A stretch of 64,000 nucleotides of DNA from JBBSBL01 sp046330255 (GTDB taxonomy: Bacteria; Actinomycetota; Thermoleophilia; Solirubrobacterales; Solirubrobacteraceae): assembly GCA_046330255.1 (NCBI GenBank), contig JAXLTC010000001.1:1302001-1366000 (forward strand), written 5' to 3'. Below the pieces are notes generated by a model. It had not been told where the DNA came from and searched no databases. It saw nothing but the letters and a program-made list of their open reading frames with translations. The position numbers and the translations under genes were made by a program. Within the stretch, counting starts at the first letter, position 1; each line of letters opens with the position of its first letter. Of this stretch, positions 12,330 through 20,491 are shown piece by piece.

Positions 12330-13700
12330 GTGCGCGCACAGCCCCGTCCCCTGGCGGAGATCGTCCCCGGCCCCGCCGCCCCGGCAGCGGCCCAGACGCT
12401 CGCCTGGACCGCCCGGCCGGTCCCGTTCATGCACCGCTGCCGCGCCGAGCACGGCAACGTCTTCCGAGTGCACCTGGCGGAGGCGGGCGAGGTCGTGTTC
12501 GTCGCCGAGCCGGAGCTGATCAAGCGGATCTTCACGGCGGACCCCGGCGTGCTGCGCGCCGGGGAGGGGAACGCGGTGCTCGAGCCGGTGGTCGGCAGTC
12601 GCTCGGTGCTGCTGCTCGACGGCCCCGCGCACCTGCGCGCCCGGCGCCTGCTGCTGCCGCCGTTCCACGGCGAGCGGATGACCGCCTACGGCGAGCTCAT
12701 GACCCGGATCGCCGAGCAGGCGGTCGAGCGCTGGCCGGCCGGCGAGCCGTTCGCGCTGCAGCCCGCCTTCCAGGACATCACGCTGGAGATCATCCTGCGC
12801 GCGATCTTCGGGGTCAGCGAGCCGGAGCGCTCACAGCCACTGCGCGCCGCGCTGCTGGCGATGCTGAACTGGGGCATGCGGCCGGTCGCCCTGCTGCCCT
12901 GGCTGCGGCGCGACTTCCCCGGCAGCCCCTGGCGCCGCTTCTCGGCCGCGCTCGCCGACGTGGACGCGCTGCTCCGCGCGGAGATCGACCGCCGCCGCGC
13001 CGCCGAGGACCTCGAGAAGCGCGACGACATCCTCTCGCTGCTCCTGCTCGCCCGCGACGAGGACGGCGCGCCGCTGGGCGACCGGGAGCTGCGCGACGAA
13101 CTGGTCACGCTGCTCGTCGCCGGCCACGAGACCACCGCGACGGCGCTCTCCTGGGCGTTCGAGCGGATGCTGCGCACGCCCGCGACACTCGAGCGCCTGA
13201 CGGCCGAGTGCCGCGCCGACGACGCGGGCGACGAGTACGCCGAGGCGGTCGTGCGCGAGACGCTGCGCATCCGGCCGCCGCTGCCGATCGTCGTGCGCCG
13301 GCTGAGCGAGCCGTGGGCGCTGCGCGACGGCGAGGAGCCGCTGCCCGAGGGCGTCCGCGTCGCCCCGTGCATCTACCTCACCCACCACCGCGAGGACCTC
13401 TACCCGGACCCGTTCGCGTTCCGCCCCGAGCGCTTCCTGGGCGTCAAGCCGGACACCTACGCGTGGCTGCCGTTCGGCGGCGGGATCAGGCGCTGTCTCG
13501 GCGCCGCGTTCGCGCAGTTCGAGATGAAGGCCGTGATGAAGGCCGTGCTGCGCACCGCCGACCTCGCGGCGCCCGACGCCGCCACGGAGCCCGTCCACCG
13601 CCGCGCGATCGTGCTCGCCCCGCGACGCGGCTCGCGCGCAGTGCTGCGCGGGCGGCGGCCGGCCGCCGCTCCGTCCGAGCGGGTGGCGGCGACGGCCTAG
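12330..13700 (+). CDS. Cytochrome P450
   Basis: A bacterial P450 monooxygenase of about 456 residues. The I-helix oxygen-activation motif is LVAGHETTATALSW, the ExxR motif is VRETLRIRPP, and the heme loop is FGGGIRRCLG with Cys389 as thiolate ligand. The N-terminal 'LLLLDGPAHLRARRLLLPPF' resembles the CYP110/CYP135-type group that acts on fatty acids, terpenoids or steroids, but the substrate is unknown. GTG at 12330 is preferred because CACACT lies 7 bp upstream; GTG at 12306 is also in frame. No ferredoxin or reductase gene is adjacent, so it must draw electrons from partners encoded elsewhere. Confidence 0.9.
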   Translation: MRAQPRPLAEIVPGPAAPAAAQTLAWTARPVPFMHRCRAEHGNVFRVHLAEAGEVVFVAEPELIKRIFTADPGVLRAGEGNAVLEPVVGSRSVLLLDGPAHLRARRLLLPPFHGERMTAYGELMTRIAEQAVERWPAGEPFALQPAFQDITLEIILRAIFGVSEPERSQPLRAALLAMLNWGMRPVALLPWLRRDFPGSPWRRFSAALADVDALLRAEIDRRRAAEDLEKRDDILSLLLLARDEDGAPLGDRELRDELVTLLVAGHETTATALSWAFERMLRTPATLERLTAECRADDAGDEYAEAVVRETLRIRPPLPIVVRRLSEPWALRDGEEPLPEGVRVAPCIYLTHHREDLYPDPFAFRPERFLGVKPDTYAWLPFGGGIRRCLGAAFAQFEMKAVMKAVLRTADLAAPDAATEPVHRRAIVLAPRRGSRAVLRGRRPAAAPSERVAATA

Positions 13701-13713
13701 CCGGTCGAGCCGC

Positions 13714-14145
13714 CTACGTGTCGAGCGGGCTGCTCCAGCGCAGGCCCGGGAAGCGCGCGAAGTCGCGATCGGTGCTGATCCACTCCGCGCCGAGCTCCAC
13801 CGCCTGGGCCGCGAGGTAGGCATCGGGCACGAGGTTGCCCCGTGCGCCGACGGCTCGGCAGAGAGAGAGGAAGATCGCCCAGTGCCGTGGTCCCGGACGG
13901 ACGCGTGTCGTGGCCGGCTGCGCGGCCAGCGCCTCGACGAAATCGAGAGCGGCGTCGACTGTTGTCGGGCGGCGGAAGACCCTCGGATGGGTCACGACCC
14001 GCACGAAGCCCGACGCGACGAGCTCCGAGAGTCCGAGCGGGGCGGCTCCGGCGGAGCGAGCGGCCAGCCATCGCCGCACGGGCTCGTGGGCGGCGAGCTC
14101 CCCGCGGAACGCATAGACCAGGACGTTGACGTCGGGGATGACCAC
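13714..14145 (-). CDS. vapC: VapC-type PIN-domain ribonuclease toxin
   Basis: A 143-residue PIN-domain protein starting with GTG at 14145. The acidic metal-binding residues are Asp5 (IPDVNVLVYAFR), Glu41 (LSELVASG), Asp108 (LVPDAYLAA) and Asp126 (STDRDF), a complete active site. VapC toxins cleave tRNA or rRNA, with targets that differ between paralogues. The gene begins one base after the stop of the antitoxin gene, the usual order for vapBC. The active site looks intact, so the pair is probably functional. Confidence 0.9.
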   Translation of the reverse strand: MVIPDVNVLVYAFRGELAAHEPVRRWLAARSAGAAPLGLSELVASGFVRVVTHPRVFRRPTTVDAALDFVEALAAQPATTRVRPGPRHWAIFLSLCRAVGARGNLVPDAYLAAQAVELGAEWISTDRDFARFPGLRWSSPLDT

Positions 14146-14146
14146 C

Positions 14147-14398
14147 TCAACGATCGGGCGCCGCGGCGTCCATGACGTCGGCGAGCGCCGCGCTGTCGTC
14201 GAGGTCCACCCCGGGCAGCACCCCGTCGCCCGTGAACACGGGAAGCTCAGGCGCCGACGCGGGTGGCGACGGAGACTCGGTCAGGACCCGCCGGAGCGCG
14301 TCGGCCACGAGTCCGGAGACTGTCGTGCCCGAGCTTCGGGCACGGTCTCGGGCAGCCTCCAGGAGCTCATCGTCGAGCGAGATCGTCGTGCGCGCCAT
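14147..14398 (-). CDS. vapB: VapB-type ribbon-helix-helix antitoxin
   Basis: An 83-residue antitoxin. The N-terminus (MARTTISLDDELLEAAR) is the strand and first helix of a ribbon-helix-helix DNA-binding fold, followed by SSGTTVSGLVADALRRVL. The Pro-rich, acidic C-terminal half (PELPVF, VDLDDSAAL) would wrap the toxin. A palindrome that overlaps the promoter directly before this gene is the probable autoregulatory operator. Transcription of vapB and vapC from that site seems likely. Confidence 0.88.
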   Translation of the reverse strand: MARTTISLDDELLEAARDRARSSGTTVSGLVADALRRVLTESPSPPASAPELPVFTGDGVLPGVDLDDSAALADVMDAAAPDR

Positions 14399-14405
14399 GC
14401 ATCAC

Positions 14406-14423
14406 ATCATACGGCATCGTATG
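14406..14423 (-). promoter_or_regulatory. vapBC promoter with overlapping palindromic operator
   Basis: On the minus strand TATGAT (14411 to 14406) is a near-consensus -10 element exactly 7 bp before the vapB ATG, so the transcript would be leaderless. The palindrome CATACG-GCAT-CGTATG (14408-14423) overlaps it and could be bound by the VapB ribbon-helix-helix domain to repress the operon. Confidence 0.55.
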
Positions 14424-14480
14424 AACCTGCATCTCGCCTGCACGGGCGCCCCGCCGTTCGTGCAGCGCGGCGCCGGCGGC

Positions 14481-15980
14481 CTACACCTCCGACTTCAGCG
14501 GCTGCTCCATCGCGGGGGTCTCCGGCACCTTGCGGTAGGGCTGCTCCGCCTCCTCGTGGTAGGCGCTCTCCGCGTTCACGGCCCAGATGTCGTGGCCCGC
14601 GCCGTCGAGGATGTTCTCGACCGCGCGCAGCGACGTGAGCATCGAGTGGTCGGAGTTGTTGTAGCGGTGCAGCCCGTTGCGCCCGACCTGGACGAGGTTC
14701 GGCACCGTCTCCAGCCAGGCGCGGATCACGTCGACCCGCTCCGAGTAGTCGGCGTCGTACATCGGGTAGGCCTTGTGCACGCGCACGGCGAAGCCCTGCG
14801 TGACCTTCGAGACGTCGGCCAGCCCCAGCTCCGAGAGCTCGCGCTTGCCGAGCTCGACGAGGTCGTCGTCGGCCATCGTCCACAGCTCGTCGCCCTCGAA
14901 GCAGAAGTACTCGAGGCCGATCGAGGCCTCCTTCTTCTCGGGGTCGGGCACCATCCACGGGCTCCAGGAGCGGAAGTTCTGGATCCGGCCGACCTGCACG
15001 TCGGGCTCGTGGATGTAGATCCAGTTGTCGGGGAAGAGGTCCTCGCCCGCGATCACCAGGCCGACCGTGAGGAAGTCGCGGTAGCGCAGGCCCTTCGCGG
15101 CCGCGCGCACGCTGGCGTCCGAGGCCGGGTCGGCGAGGCCGACGGTCGTGCGCAGCGGGAGCGAGGAGACGACATGGCTGGGCTCGTAGATCTCGCCGCC
15201 GGCCACGACCTTCCCGACGCGGCCGTCCTCGATCTTCAGCGAGGTCACCGGCGCGTTCAGGACCACCTTGCCGCCGAGCCGCTGGATGTCGGCGGACATC
15301 TTCTCCCACATCTGGCCGGGGCCGTAGCGCGGGTAGTTGAACTCCGAGATCAGCGACTTGACCTTGTTGCCCTTGTTGCCGAAGAACGCGGCCTTGGCGG
15401 CGGAGAAGAACGACAGCCCCTTGATCCGCTGAGCGGCCCACTCCGCGCGGATCTCCGAGGTCGGCACGCCCCACACCTTCTCGGTGTAGGACTTGAAGAA
15501 GAGGTTGAAGAGGCGCTTGCCGAAGCGGTTGGAGACCCACTGCTCGAAGGTGTCCTCGCGGCCCTTGGGCTTGACCGCCGCCCACAGGTAGGAGAGCCCC
15601 GCGCGCGTCACCTCGACCGGCCCCAGCTTGCGGATCACGTCGGTGCCGTTGAGCGGGTAGTCGAGGAACTTCTTGTTCCAGTAGATGCGCGACTGCCGCG
15701 GGCGCCGCAGGAACTCGTCGCCCATGATCTCGTGCCAGAGGTCGTCGACCTCCTGGTTCTTGGTGAAGAAGCGGTGCCCGCCGAGGTCGAAGCGGTAGCC
15801 GTCGCGGACCTCGGTGCGCGCGATCCCGCCCAACTGGGAGGTGCTCTCCAGCACGATCACCGGTTGGCCGCGCTTGGCGAGCGCGTAGCCCGCGGTCAGG
15901 CCCGCCGGGCCCCCGCCCAGCACGAGCACGGGGTGCTCCTCGGTGATCGGCGGGCTGGGCTGGAAGGTGCTCTGGCTCAT
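14481..15980 (-). CDS. UDP-galactopyranose-mutase-like FAD protein
   Basis: A 499-residue FAD-dependent protein with the dinucleotide site LVLGGGPAGLTAGYAL (GGGPAG, residues 22-27), then VLESTSQLGGIART and DLGGHRFFTKN, which matches the UDP-galactopyranose mutase/protoporphyrinogen-oxidase-like group common in polysaccharide clusters. It is longer than the roughly 380-residue Glf enzymes and carries a large middle region (SYTEKVWGVPTSEI). It is the last gene of an operon with two GT-C-type membrane proteins and a UPF0104 protein, so a role in sugar-nucleotide or glycan modification is likely. The exact reaction is inference. Confidence 0.78.
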   Translation of the reverse strand: MSQSTFQPSPPITEEHPVLVLGGGPAGLTAGYALAKRGQPVIVLESTSQLGGIARTEVRDGYRFDLGGHRFFTKNQEVDDLWHEIMGDEFLRRPRQSRIYWNKKFLDYPLNGTDVIRKLGPVEVTRAGLSYLWAAVKPKGREDTFEQWVSNRFGKRLFNLFFKSYTEKVWGVPTSEIRAEWAAQRIKGLSFFSAAKAAFFGNKGNKVKSLISEFNYPRYGPGQMWEKMSADIQRLGGKVVLNAPVTSLKIEDGRVGKVVAGGEIYEPSHVVSSLPLRTTVGLADPASDASVRAAAKGLRYRDFLTVGLVIAGEDLFPDNWIYIHEPDVQVGRIQNFRSWSPWMVPDPEKKEASIGLEYFCFEGDELWTMADDDLVELGKRELSELGLADVSKVTQGFAVRVHKAYPMYDADYSERVDVIRAWLETVPNLVQVGRNGLHRYNNSDHSMLTSLRAVENILDGAGHDIWAVNAESAYHEEAEQPYRKVPETPAMEQPLKSEV

Positions 15981-16031
15981 GCGCGTGGTTCGCTCTCGTT
16001 CGCGGTCTTGGGTGTGGCTCGGTCCGCCCGC

Positions 16032-17666
16032 TCAGGAGGTCCGCTCGTACAGCACGGCGCTGTTGCCGACCGTCGAGGAGAAGTTGTAGAAGCGCGGAGC
16101 GGTTGCGCTGCGCTTGAAGCGCGGGTCGTTCTGGAGCAGAGCGCCCCACTGGGCGGAGCGGCGGCGCACGAGTCGCGTCCACGGCGCTTCCCAGTTCTCG
16201 ATCCCCACCGTCAGCGGGCGAACGAACAGGACCCTCTGGCCTCGCTTGACAGTACCAAGCAGCGGCTCCAGGGTTTCACGGGGCTTGGCGGCCTGGAGGC
16301 GGTCGACGACGTTGACCCAGTCCATCGCGCGCGGGTCCTTCACGGCGCCGAGCGGTGTCGCGTAGCGCAAGCCGCCGGGCAGGTAGTACCAGGCGAGCGG
16401 CACCTGCTCGGCCTGGCCGACGATCACGAGGTCGCCTGGGCGCAGGTCGCTGCGCAGCGTCGCCGCCACGTCGCGCATGTCGCTCTTGTTCCGCAGGCCG
16501 CTGTTGAGCGTCGGGTCGAGCGCGAGCAGGCAGACCACGATCGTCGCGGCGATGCCGATGCGGCCCGCGCGCGAGAGCCCGAGGGCGCCGAGCAGCAGGA
16601 TCGGGCCGACGACCGCGGCGAAGTAGCGCACCACCCACGCGGGCGTGAACTGCGAGAGCACCCAGGCGACCAGCAGCGTGAACGTCGGGATGACGATCAG
16701 CGCGATAGCCGCGGTGCGGATCGTGCGCCGGTCCAGCGGGGAGGGACGCTCGCGGCGCCCCTGCTCGGCGGCGGCCCGCCGCCCAGCGCGGAAGATCCGC
16801 CACAGGCCGACGCCGGCGCCGACGAACAGCGCCGCGGCGACCCGGTCGCCGCCGAGCAGGCCGCGCGAGATCTGAACGGGGGCGCCCAGCCGCGGCGCCC
16901 GGCCCCACGGCGCCCCGGTGTGCTGGAGCTGGTAGATGAGCGTCGGCACCCACGGCAGGAACAGCAGCGCGGCGCCCCCGAAGGCGAGCGCCGCGTCCCG
17001 GATCACGGCGCGCGGCTCGTCGCTGAAGCGCACGATCGGTATCAGGGCGATCACGCACGCGATGCCGAAGAAGATCCCCCAACCGTGCGTGTAGAGCATC
17101 AGCGCCTGCAGCACCGCGAATCCGATCAGGTAGGCGCGGCGGCGGAAGAGGAAGCCGTGCAGGTAGCAGCCCGTCGCCAGCAGGCTGAAGAGGGCCATGA
17201 GCGCGTACATCCGCGTCTCCTGGCCGTAGGAGGTGAAGAACCAGTTGAACGCGCACAGCGACGCCAGCATCACGCCCGCGCGGCGCCCGAACAGGCTCCA
17301 GCCGACCCACAACCCGGCCGGGATCGCGCTCAGCGACGCGAGCAGCGAGAACGCGTGCGTCGCCGCCTCCGAGCGGCCGACGGCGCCCATCCAGAGGTTG
17401 AGCAGCATGTAGTACAGCGGCGGGGAACCGTCGTGGCGCAGGACGCTCGGGATGTCCCCGAGCGGGTGCGAGGCGATCCCGATCGAGAGCCCCTCGTCCA
17501 TCCAGAAGGAGCTGCCGAGCGCGCGGGTGCGCCAGTAGACCGAGACCGCCAGCAGGAAGAGGACGAACGCGCCGAGCGCCACCGGACTGGTGGTGAGCCG
17601 CCGCATCCCGCCTGGCGGCGGCGGAGGCGGCTGCGGAGCCTTCGCGGGAGCGGCGACCGTGGCCAT
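16032..17666 (-). CDS. Membrane glycosyltransferase, GT39/PMT-like
   Basis: A 544-residue integral membrane protein with a Pro-rich N-terminus and about ten hydrophobic segments. The first loop contains 'SSFWMDEGLSIGIASHPLG', with the acidic Asp-Glu typical of GT-C transferases that use polyprenyl-phosphate sugars, and 'HDGSPPLYYMLLNLW' further on. A soluble C-terminal part follows ('RPGDLVIVGQAEQVPLAWYYL'). The acceptor may be protein or a lipid-linked glycan. The gene lies 27 bp after the neighbouring membrane protein and 51 bp before the mutase-like gene. A TATCCT element 10 bp before the ATG suggests an extra internal promoter. Confidence 0.8.
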   Translation of the reverse strand: MATVAAPAKAPQPPPPPPGGMRRLTTSPVALGAFVLFLLAVSVYWRTRALGSSFWMDEGLSIGIASHPLGDIPSVLRHDGSPPLYYMLLNLWMGAVGRSEAATHAFSLLASLSAIPAGLWVGWSLFGRRAGVMLASLCAFNWFFTSYGQETRMYALMALFSLLATGCYLHGFLFRRRAYLIGFAVLQALMLYTHGWGIFFGIACVIALIPIVRFSDEPRAVIRDAALAFGGAALLFLPWVPTLIYQLQHTGAPWGRAPRLGAPVQISRGLLGGDRVAAALFVGAGVGLWRIFRAGRRAAAEQGRRERPSPLDRRTIRTAAIALIVIPTFTLLVAWVLSQFTPAWVVRYFAAVVGPILLLGALGLSRAGRIGIAATIVVCLLALDPTLNSGLRNKSDMRDVAATLRSDLRPGDLVIVGQAEQVPLAWYYLPGGLRYATPLGAVKDPRAMDWVNVVDRLQAAKPRETLEPLLGTVKRGQRVLFVRPLTVGIENWEAPWTRLVRRRSAQWGALLQNDPRFKRSATAPRFYNFSSTVGNSAVLYERTS

Positions 17667-17676
17667 CGGCGCGGGC

Positions 17677-17682
17677 AGGATA
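17677..17682 (-). promoter_or_regulatory. Internal -10-like element TATCCT
   Basis: TATCCT on the minus strand, 10 bp before the ATG at 17666, in the short gap inside the glycan operon. Confidence 0.35.
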
Positions 17683-17693
17683 CTCCGGGGCCC

Positions 17694-19277
17694 CTACGCC
17701 CCCGCGCCGGCCGGCGCGGGGCAGGTCTGGAGCGCGATCCACGGGCCCGAGCGGCCGACCTCGCGCAGCGATCGCGGCAGCGGCGGCGGCGGGTCGAGCG
17801 CCGAGCGGCGCGAGGCGCGCGCCTGAAGCACGGTCCCGGTCGGCGCCGCGGCGAGCCCGACGCGCCGGATGTGCGTGCCGAGCGTCCAGGCGACCATCGG
17901 GACCTGGTAGCGCCCGGTCCCGATCGGGCCGCAGCCGAGCACGCGCGTGCGGCCGCCCGCCGCCGCGATCGCGCCGGGGAGGTCCGAGCGCAGCTGGGCC
18001 TGGTAGTCGAGCGCGCGCCCGATGCGCTCGAAGTTGCGCACGCGCGAGTTGACGCCCCAGTGCCACGCGCCCGCGACCAGCACGAGCGCCAGCGCGCCGG
18101 CGGCCAGCGGCTCCAGCCCGGGGCGCAGGCGCCCGGCCGCGCGGCCCGCCAGGGCGATCACGGTGCCGAACCCGAACCCCGCCACGACCGCGAGCAGGCT
18201 CGTGCCGAGCAGCAGGTAGCGCGGGTTGCCCGAGTAGCCGGCCGCGGTCATCCCGGCCACCAGCAGGATCCATGCGACGGCGCCGGCCAGCACTCCCGCC
18301 GGCGCCCAGCGGCGGCGCGTTACCACCCCCCAGAGCGCGGCCAGCGCGCCGATGATCGCGCCGAGCTTGAGTGGGCCGGCGAGCACGGGGCGCGCGTCCT
18401 TCAGCACCTCGAGGAACGGGTTGGGCGCGAACGCCGGCGAGTTGGGGTTGGGCTTGGCCGCGCGGTCAGCCGCGCGGTTGAAGTTCCCCGAGCCCCAGTA
18501 CTCCGGCAGGAACCAGAGCACGGGCACGAGCAGGGCGAGCACGACCAGCAGGCGTCGCTGCTCGCGGTCGCGGAACCACAGCCAGAGCCCGTAGAGGCCG
18601 AGGAACGGCCAGGTCTCGGGGCGCAGCAGCGCGGCCAGGAACCCGAGCACGAGCGCCTGGCGGCGGTTGCCGTCGAGGTGGCGTTCGATCGCCCACAGCA
18701 CGAGCGCGATCTGCAGGCCCTCCGAGTTGGCGAGCGCCACCGCGCGCAGGAAGTCCGTCTGGGTCAGCACCCCCGCCGCCGCGACGAGGCCGGCGGCCCA
18801 GCCCGCTATCCCCCAGCGCGTCGTCCACCCGGGAGTGAAGCGCGAGACGCGGGGCCCGCCGGCGACCTCGGCCGTGAGCCGCGCGGCCAACCGGAACGCG
18901 AGGAAGATCGCCATGAAGGCGCCCGCGCGCGCGACCACGATCCACAGGTCGGGCGCCGCGCCGCCGAACAGCGAGAACACCGTCGTGAACACGACCGGCA
19001 GCGGCTTCCACGACGGGCCGCCAGTGGTCACGAGGTCCAGGTGGGCGATCTCGCGACCCCAGATGATCCACGACCAGGGGTCGTAGGTCGGGGTGGAGGG
19101 GAGCAACAGCGACAGCGCCGCGAGCCCCAGCGAGGCCAGCGCGAGCAGGACGTAGACGCGCGCGGGCGTTCCGCGCTCCCTCACGATCGCGGCGGTGCGC
19201 CCTTCCGATGCGCGCGCCCGGCCTCTCAGCGCGGGACGGCGTAGCACGGAGTCGGGTCGTGCGGTCGACGCGGCCAC
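17694..19277 (-). CDS. GT-C-like multi-pass membrane protein
   Basis: A 527-residue polytopic membrane protein starting with GTG at 19277. A basic N-terminus is followed by about ten hydrophobic segments. The first external loop has 'YDPWSWIIWGREIAHLDL', where Asp and a nearby Trp/Arg pattern resemble GT-C glycosyltransferases of the ArnT/PMT type. The C-terminal soluble tail includes VLGCGPIGTGRYQVPMVAW. Sixteen bases separate it from the UPF0104 gene upstream. The function is probably transfer of a sugar from a polyprenyl carrier. I cannot name a specific family with confidence. Confidence 0.68.
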   Translation of the reverse strand: MAASTARPDSVLRRPALRGRARASEGRTAAIVRERGTPARVYVLLALASLGLAALSLLLPSTPTYDPWSWIIWGREIAHLDLVTTGGPSWKPLPVVFTTVFSLFGGAAPDLWIVVARAGAFMAIFLAFRLAARLTAEVAGGPRVSRFTPGWTTRWGIAGWAAGLVAAAGVLTQTDFLRAVALANSEGLQIALVLWAIERHLDGNRRQALVLGFLAALLRPETWPFLGLYGLWLWFRDREQRRLLVVLALLVPVLWFLPEYWGSGNFNRAADRAAKPNPNSPAFAPNPFLEVLKDARPVLAGPLKLGAIIGALAALWGVVTRRRWAPAGVLAGAVAWILLVAGMTAAGYSGNPRYLLLGTSLLAVVAGFGFGTVIALAGRAAGRLRPGLEPLAAGALALVLVAGAWHWGVNSRVRNFERIGRALDYQAQLRSDLPGAIAAAGGRTRVLGCGPIGTGRYQVPMVAWTLGTHIRRVGLAAAPTGTVLQARASRRSALDPPPPLPRSLREVGRSGPWIALQTCPAPAGAGA

Positions 19278-19293
19278 TGGTCGGGAGTCGCGG

Positions 19294-20316
19294 CTAGGCC
19301 GGCGCCTTGACCGGCTCCGGCGGGGCGGTCTCCGCCGGAGCGGTCGCGGGGCCGCGCGCCGCGGCGCGCGCCTCGCGCAGGCGGGCGAGGCCGCCGTAGC
19401 GCCAGAAGAGGAACGCGAAGCCGACGATCGTGATCGGCACGAAGAGGATGAACCGCAGCAGCAGCAGGTAGGCGAGGACCGCGCTCTTGGGCGCGTGGGT
19501 CACGGTCCGCGTGGCGAAGATCACCGCGGCGTCGTAGGTGCCGATGTAGCCGGGCGCGGCCGGGATCAGCGCGGCGAGGTTCGTGAACGCGACCACGGAC
19601 ATCGCGCCGCCGAGGCCCAGGTGGATGCCCACCGCCTCGCCGACCATCAGGTAGACGGTCGCCTCGAGCGTCCAGATCACGACGGAGAGCAGCAGCAGCC
19701 ACACGCCGGCGGCGCTCCACAGCGTCTTGAGCGGAGCCGCGACCGGGCGCAGCGCGGCGATCACGCGGTCGACGTGGTGGCGGTAGCGCAGCCACGCGAC
19801 GAGCGCGACGACGAGGGCGACCAGGACGATGAACCCGAAGATGATCAGCTCGCCGGGGGTCGGCGACCCGAGCTTCTCGATCAGGCTGAAGGCGACGACC
19901 ACGAGGATCAGCGCAAGCGCGGCCGCGTCCAGCACCCGCTCGGCGAGGATCGTGCCGAGCACGGTGCGCCGCTTGGCATCGGTGCGCGAGCTCATCAGGA
20001 ACACGCGCAGGAGCTCGCCGCCGCGTGCGGGGAGCGCGTTGTTGCCCGCGTAGCCGACGACGGTCAGGCCGTAGGCGTCGGCGCGTGAGACGTGGACGTC
20101 CGAGAGGCGCAGGATGCGGTCCCAGCGCTCGCCGCGCGCGAGCGTGGCGATCGCGTAGACGAGCAGCGAGCCGCCGAGCCAGGCGAGCGCGGTGCTGCTG
20201 TCGGGGATCGTCGGCGCCTGCTGCTGGGTCGCCCACCACACGACGGCCGCCAAGGGGACCAGCCACAGCGCGACGTGCAGCGCGGTGGATCGGCGGCCGG
20301 CGAGTAGGCGGTTCAT
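19294..20316 (-). CDS. UPF0104/LPG-synthase-TM-like membrane protein
   Basis: With the ATG at 20316 the protein has 340 residues and about seven to eight membrane helices. Typical parts of the lysylphosphatidylglycerol synthase membrane domain are 'YAGNNALPARGGELLRVFLM', 'LGTILAERVLDAAALALIL' and 'LIPAAPGYIGTYDAAVIFA'. No soluble aminoacyl-transferase domain follows, so it belongs to the flippase-like UPF0104 group often found beside glycosyltransferases. It is the first gene of the four-gene glycan operon. A role in moving lipid-linked intermediates across the membrane is inference. Confidence 0.82.
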   Translation of the reverse strand: MNRLLAGRRSTALHVALWLVPLAAVVWWATQQQAPTIPDSSTALAWLGGSLLVYAIATLARGERWDRILRLSDVHVSRADAYGLTVVGYAGNNALPARGGELLRVFLMSSRTDAKRRTVLGTILAERVLDAAALALILVVVAFSLIEKLGSPTPGELIIFGFIVLVALVVALVAWLRYRHHVDRVIAALRPVAAPLKTLWSAAGVWLLLLSVVIWTLEATVYLMVGEAVGIHLGLGGAMSVVAFTNLAALIPAAPGYIGTYDAAVIFATRTVTHAPKSAVLAYLLLLRFILFVPITIVGFAFLFWRYGGLARLREARAAARGPATAPAETAPPEPVKAPA

Positions 20317-20491
20317 CGAGGGCGTGCGGGCGTGTCGCTTCTGGGGCGGGGCCGGCGCTTGGGCCTGGCCCCGGCAGGACGGGAGATGGCGCGAACGCAC
20401 GCGCTGCTCTCCGCGCGGCGCCGCGGGTCCTCACATTCTACGCACCCCCGCGGGCGCGGTTACAGACGCCGCGGCGGCCGGCCGGCGGCGC

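Noticed and set aside
14172..19244. A 1,690-residue plus-strand open frame
   Set aside because: It lies opposite five well-supported minus-strand genes and has the repetitive Arg/His/Glu/Gly composition of a shadow frame.
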